The notes beneath the pieces are model-generated. The model had not been told where the DNA came from. It ran no database searches and saw nothing but the letters and a program-made list of their open reading frames with translations. Below are positions 13,339 to 14,247 of a DNA stretch of 14,247 bases, one piece after another. A program made the translations under genes and the position numbers. The DNA is from Verrucomicrobia subdivision 3 bacterium UBA7542 (GTDB taxonomy: Bacteria; Verrucomicrobiota; Verrucomicrobiia; Limisphaerales; UBA11358). The number at the start of each line of letters is the position of its first letter. Position 1 is the stretch's first letter. The DNA is taken from the NCBI GenBank assembly GCA_002479245.1, contig DLMG01000048.1, positions 1-14,247 on the forward strand, read 5' to 3'.

Positions 13339-13771
13339 CGGATAATGGCCGCCTGACCGGGAAAATCCATTTGTCCCTTTCCATGAACTTGGGAATAGGA
13401 TTTTCGTGGTGGGGAGTCAACCCAAAAGCCTGCCGTCTCCGCTTCGCTTCCGTCTTCGCATTGCTTCGCCGAGACAAGTCGCCGCGCCTAGGCCGGTCCG
13501 CGATTTAGGGCGCATCCGCAGGCACGTGCCGCTAACTCCCTCTTGTATCTGAATTTAAACGCACCACCTCTCCCCGTCCCTCTCCCCCAACTTCGTTGGT
13601 GGAGAGGGAGTGTGTTTTCGCTGGCGGAGCCATCGGGAATTTTTTACAGTGGTTTCACCGCCGTCACAGAACCGGTGGAAACGCCGGATGAATAGCGTTT
13701 GGCCTGCGCCCGGCGGGGCGGGGCGGTCAGTGACCGGATTGATTAACACAAATTGAACCAATGGAAAAATT
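13339..13771. other. Gene-free stretch upstream of the GH3 gene
   Basis: No coding sequence is supported. It contains a CTTCGC-type repeat near 13449-13477 (related to 1851-1883), a strong hairpin at 13577-13609, and a GC-rich patch near 13710-13730. No clear sigma-70 promoter for the GH3 gene was identified. Confidence 0.5.
13577..13609. repeat. Strong hairpin
   Basis: TCCCTCTCC (13577-13585) pairs with GGAGAGGGA (13601-13609), and CCAAC (13587-13591) with GTTGG (13595-13599). That gives 14 pairs with one C/T mismatch and a 3-base loop. No T-run follows directly, so it is probably a dispersed repeat or an RNA structure, less likely a classical terminator. Confidence 0.65.
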
Positions 13772-14247
13772 ATGAATCTTATGTCCAAAATCAAGCATCA
13801 CACGATACCGTTGTTTGCTGTCTCGGTGCTCGTGGCAGGTTCCGGGAACGCTGGCGCGCAGGAGCGCCCGCCTTATCTTGACGGCACCAAACCAGTCGAG
13901 GTGCGCATCGAGGATTTGCTTTCGCGGCTCACGCTGGAGGAAAAAGTTCCGCTGGTCCACGCCAATGGCCATTTTTCAGCAGCGGGCGTTCCGCGACTTG
14001 GCATTCCCGATTTGATAATGGACGATGGCCCGTTGGGTGTGCGCGAAGAGGTCGGCGAACATGGTGTCGTTCTCGACCACAAGGATGACTTTGCAACGGC
14101 CATGCCTGGGACGCTCGGGCTTGCGGCGGCGTGGGATGTGGATTTGGCCAAGGCTTACGGCACGGTAATCGGCCAGGAGGCAAAACAGCGCGGCAAGGAC
14201 ATCATGCTTGGACCGGCGGTGAACATTCAGCGCACGCCGTTGTGCGG
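13772..14247 (+). CDS. Secreted GH3 beta-glucosidase-like enzyme, N-terminal part (cut by window end)
   Basis: The frame stays open from the ATG at 13772 to the window edge, 158 complete codons. A signal peptide is likely: basic KIKHHT, a hydrophobic stretch LFAVSVLVAG, and a probable cleavage after AGA before QERPPYLDG. The mature part matches the N-terminus of glycoside hydrolase family 3: VEVRIEDLLSRLTLEEKVPL, GVPRLGIPDLIMDDGPLGVR, FATAMPGTLGLAAAWDVDLA, GQEAKQRGKDIMLGPAVNIQ. GH3 enzymes remove glucose, xylose or N-acetylglucosamine from oligosaccharides. The substrate cannot be read from this part, and the catalytic Asp lies beyond the window. GGAAA about 6 nt upstream can serve as ribosome-binding site; ATG 13781 is an alternative start. 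It probably acts in the periplasm or outside the cell. Confidence 0.9.
   Translation, partial: MNLMSKIKHHTIPLFAVSVLVAGSGNAGAQERPPYLDGTKPVEVRIEDLLSRLTLEEKVPLVHANGHFSAAGVPRLGIPDLIMDDGPLGVREEVGEHGVVLDHKDDFATAMPGTLGLAAAWDVDLAKAYGTVIGQEAKQRGKDIMLGPAVNIQRTPLC

Overview
The window looks like chromosomal DNA from a Verrucomicrobiota bacterium, probably of the Pedosphaera/Limisphaerales type. This is an inference from four things: GC-rich coding sequence with many starts lacking a Shine-Dalgarno, a Gram-negative Kdo-pathway gene (kdsD), a truncated sigma-like gene of a type I associate with this phylum, and dense families of short palindromic repeats. No rRNA, tRNA or CRISPR was seen, so the assignment rests on protein and repeat style only.

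Layout. Positions 1-3050 are an accessory stretch. It holds a terminator, a frameshifted excisionase-like HTH gene, an OsmC-family gene lacking its first catalytic cysteine, a scrap of a tyrosine-recombinase C-terminus, and the 3' part of a sigma-like gene. A three-gene minus-strand cassette follows: Phd-type antitoxin, PIN toxin, and a HigA-like antitoxin with a frameshift. The cassette has a consensus-like promoter overlapped by a perfect palindrome directly before the antitoxin ATG. Imperfect 39-bp direct repeats flank it, one of them being the 3' end of the next gene. Positions 3013-6705 are a minus-strand series: a fused RluA pseudouridine synthase/rRNA methyltransferase, a ParE toxin with its antitoxin, and a SUKH-HEAT fusion. 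Positions 6866-10547 are plus-strand housekeeping genes: recF, trpS and an RlmI-like methyltransferase. Then come a lipoprotein esterase and kdsD (minus), a cupin (plus), a small hypothetical gene (minus), a gene-poor stretch, and the start of a secreted GH3 glycosidase cut by the window edge.

The most striking feature is repeat invasion. At least five families of short repeats recur in the window. Members sit between genes, and at least four appear to lie inside reading frames without breaking them. Two are in the RluA-methyltransferase fusion (a 54-bp palindromic element and a heptamer tandem repeat), one is in recF, and one is in the rlmI-like gene. Another copy supplies the stop codon of the rlmI-like gene. 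This resembles the Rickettsia palindromic elements, which add peptide segments to housekeeping proteins.

Functionally the core genes concern rRNA modification (two related methyltransferases and a pseudouridine synthase), translation (trpS), DNA repair (recF) and the outer envelope (kdsD). The accessory genes are two toxin-antitoxin loci and remnants of integrated elements. Two reading frames are each restored by adding one base to a homopolymer run, so either recent decay or assembly indels are possible.
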